Positions 4,919 through 5,710 of a stretch of 5,710 bases of DNA are shown piece after piece. The notes below the pieces were generated by a model. That model was not told the DNA's origin. It did no database searches and was given only the letters and a program-made list of their open reading frames with translations. Where the stretch lies: assembly GCA_027415455.1 (NCBI GenBank), contig DAIBSV010000120.1, positions 1 to 5,710 on the forward strand, given 5' to 3'. The first letter of the stretch is position 1; each line of letters begins with the position of its first letter. Source of the stretch: Nitrospirota bacterium (GTDB lineage Bacteria; Nitrospirota_A; Leptospirillia; Leptospirillales; Leptospirillaceae). A program made the translations under genes and the position numbers.

Positions 4919-5710
4919 TCGATCCGTCCCCTCCAGGCGACTTTCCCCTGAGCTGCCGAAAATCTGCCCAGATATCGATAATCCCGACAATGCCCAGAAT
5001 CATGAGGAACATTGGCTGGATCAGGATAAAGACCCCCGATACAAGCCAAAACCATGCCCCCAGACGTCTCTTCCTTACATAGCTTAACAAAACCCCTGCC
5101 CCTTGTCCTACATAAAGAACCCCCAGAACCATGACGAGATTGGTTCCTAGTACCCGGATTTCGAAAGAGGGTATCAGGAGCAGTGCCATGGACGCGATCA
5201 AGGCAAAAATGACGGGATCGGGAAGAACCCACCGATCGATTCCTAGAACTCCCGAAGAAAGATTCCGGCTTTCAAGAATTCCGACTGTCGTGGCCCATAC
5301 AGTCACGGCTGTCAGGAGTGCGAGACTCGACAAGACACCGGGAAGAAGGGCAATGAAGGCTCGGTATATGAGGGGTTCGAGGCCCAAAACCCGGGCCTGA
5401 TCCGAGGGGGTCAGGGTTGTTTGGGAATTCTTTATGGCCGCATTCATCACGACATCGAGTGCCCCGTGAATCGTCTGGGCGAACCCGGTCCAGATCTGTC
5501 CATGGGTTTTCATGTACAAGAAAAGACCGATTCCCCCGAGGAAAAAAAGGATCTGGAAGGAGGTCGAGAAAAGCATCGGAAGGATACGCACCTGTCGACG
5601 CAACAGTTCTGCTGTCAGGAGAGCCGGAAGGCCACACCATCCGATATAGATCAGAACCTGAAGGCCCGGCATGGGATTATGAAGAAGCGATCCCAATAGA
5701 AAGATCAGCC
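4749..5710 (-). CDS. DUF2232 (YybS-like) integral membrane protein, 5' end outside window
   Basis: The frame is open to the right edge, so the N terminus is missing; 319 residues are visible. The protein is multi-spanning, with hydrophobic helices around VLIYIGWCGLPALLTA, ILFFLGGIGLFLYM, ALLPGVLSSLALLTAVTVWA, PVIFALIASMALLLI, LVMVLGVLYVGQGAGVLL and FWLVSGVFILIQPMFLMIL. The signatures WVLPDPVIFAL, a TNLVMVLGVLYVGQG helix and the ending GIVGIIDIWADFRQLR match my memory of the DUF2232/YybS family, whose function is unknown. An internal TTG at 5696 is not a convincing start. The family usually ends soon after the DxWxDFR motif (near 4940). Here the frame continues for 56 more residues across the start of rlpA, giving an Arg- and Gly-rich tail that looks unlike a conserved domain. 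A single-base shift near 4945 would instead end the frame at TGA 4917-4915, overlapping the rlpA start as ATGA. Confidence 0.8.
   Translation of the reverse strand, partial: LIFLLGSLLHNPMPGLQVLIYIGWCGLPALLTAELLRRQVRILPMLFSTSFQILFFLGGIGLFLYMKTHGQIWTGFAQTIHGALDVVMNAAIKNSQTTLTPSDQARVLGLEPLIYRAFIALLPGVLSSLALLTAVTVWATTVGILESRNLSSGVLGIDRWVLPDPVIFALIASMALLLIPSFEIRVLGTNLVMVLGVLYVGQGAGVLLSYVRKRRLGAWFWLVSGVFILIQPMFLMILGIVGIIDIWADFRQLRGKSPGGDGSNEKGRFVEKKLDDLSDGDGSHRYSFRTLRLRIPLRGSRLMGPFRRGGRLQGAIRAA

Noticed and set aside
4918..4990. Longer rlpA start at TTG 4990
   Set aside because: It would add 24 residues before the lipoprotein signal peptide and prevent it from acting as one; ATG 4918 begins exactly at the basic n-region.
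1..5710. CRISPR array, tRNA/rRNA genes, transposon ends, defence or toxin-antitoxin module
   Set aside because: No regularly spaced direct repeats, cloverleaf-like sequences, transposase motifs or toxin/antitoxin signatures were seen on either strand.

Overview
This is a bacterial chromosomal window of moderately high GC with dense, ordinary housekeeping-type content. The gene set (an envelope lipoprotein with DPBB and SPOR domains, a transmembrane chemoreceptor, RimO, a DUF2232-type membrane protein) indicates a motile Gram-negative bacterium. The overall flavour would fit Leptospirillum (Nitrospirota) or a relative, but that is an impression from gene style and composition, not a demonstrated assignment.

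Layout, left to right. Bases 1-149 hold a possible C-terminal stub of an upstream gene (stop at 45-47) and a 9-bp hairpin, then the leader of a chemoreceptor gene. A 539-residue methyl-accepting chemotaxis protein runs rightward (150-1769). It converges on rimO (1821-3203, leftward), which encodes the methylthiotransferase that modifies ribosomal protein S12. Their 51-bp gap contains a Shine-Dalgarno-like sequence with no convincing gene behind it, and an inverted repeat spans the rimO stop. A roughly 100-bp divergent intergenic region (3204-3302) separates rimO from a rightward 150-residue membrane-anchored helical protein of unknown function (3303-3755). That gene converges on a leftward cluster that enters from the right edge: a DUF2232-family integral membrane protein (5' end outside the window), rlpA (septal/envelope lytic transglycosylase lipoprotein), a 67-residue basic coiled-coil protein, and a 55-residue DUF4177-like protein.

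The four leftward genes are tightly spaced and probably co-transcribed. The DUF2232 frame overlaps rlpA by 170 nt, rlpA is followed after 32 nt by the 67-residue gene, and the two small genes are separated by 2 nt. DUF2232 and RlpA are both envelope proteins. The jobs of the two small proteins are unknown.

No RNA genes, mobile elements, CRISPR arrays, defence or toxin modules were seen, and nothing here amounts to a clearly new system. The most checkable oddities are the long DUF2232/rlpA overlap, the conserved-looking small genes behind rlpA, two mutually exclusive hairpins inside the 55-residue gene, and a possible 11-codon leader ORF ahead of the 150-residue protein.
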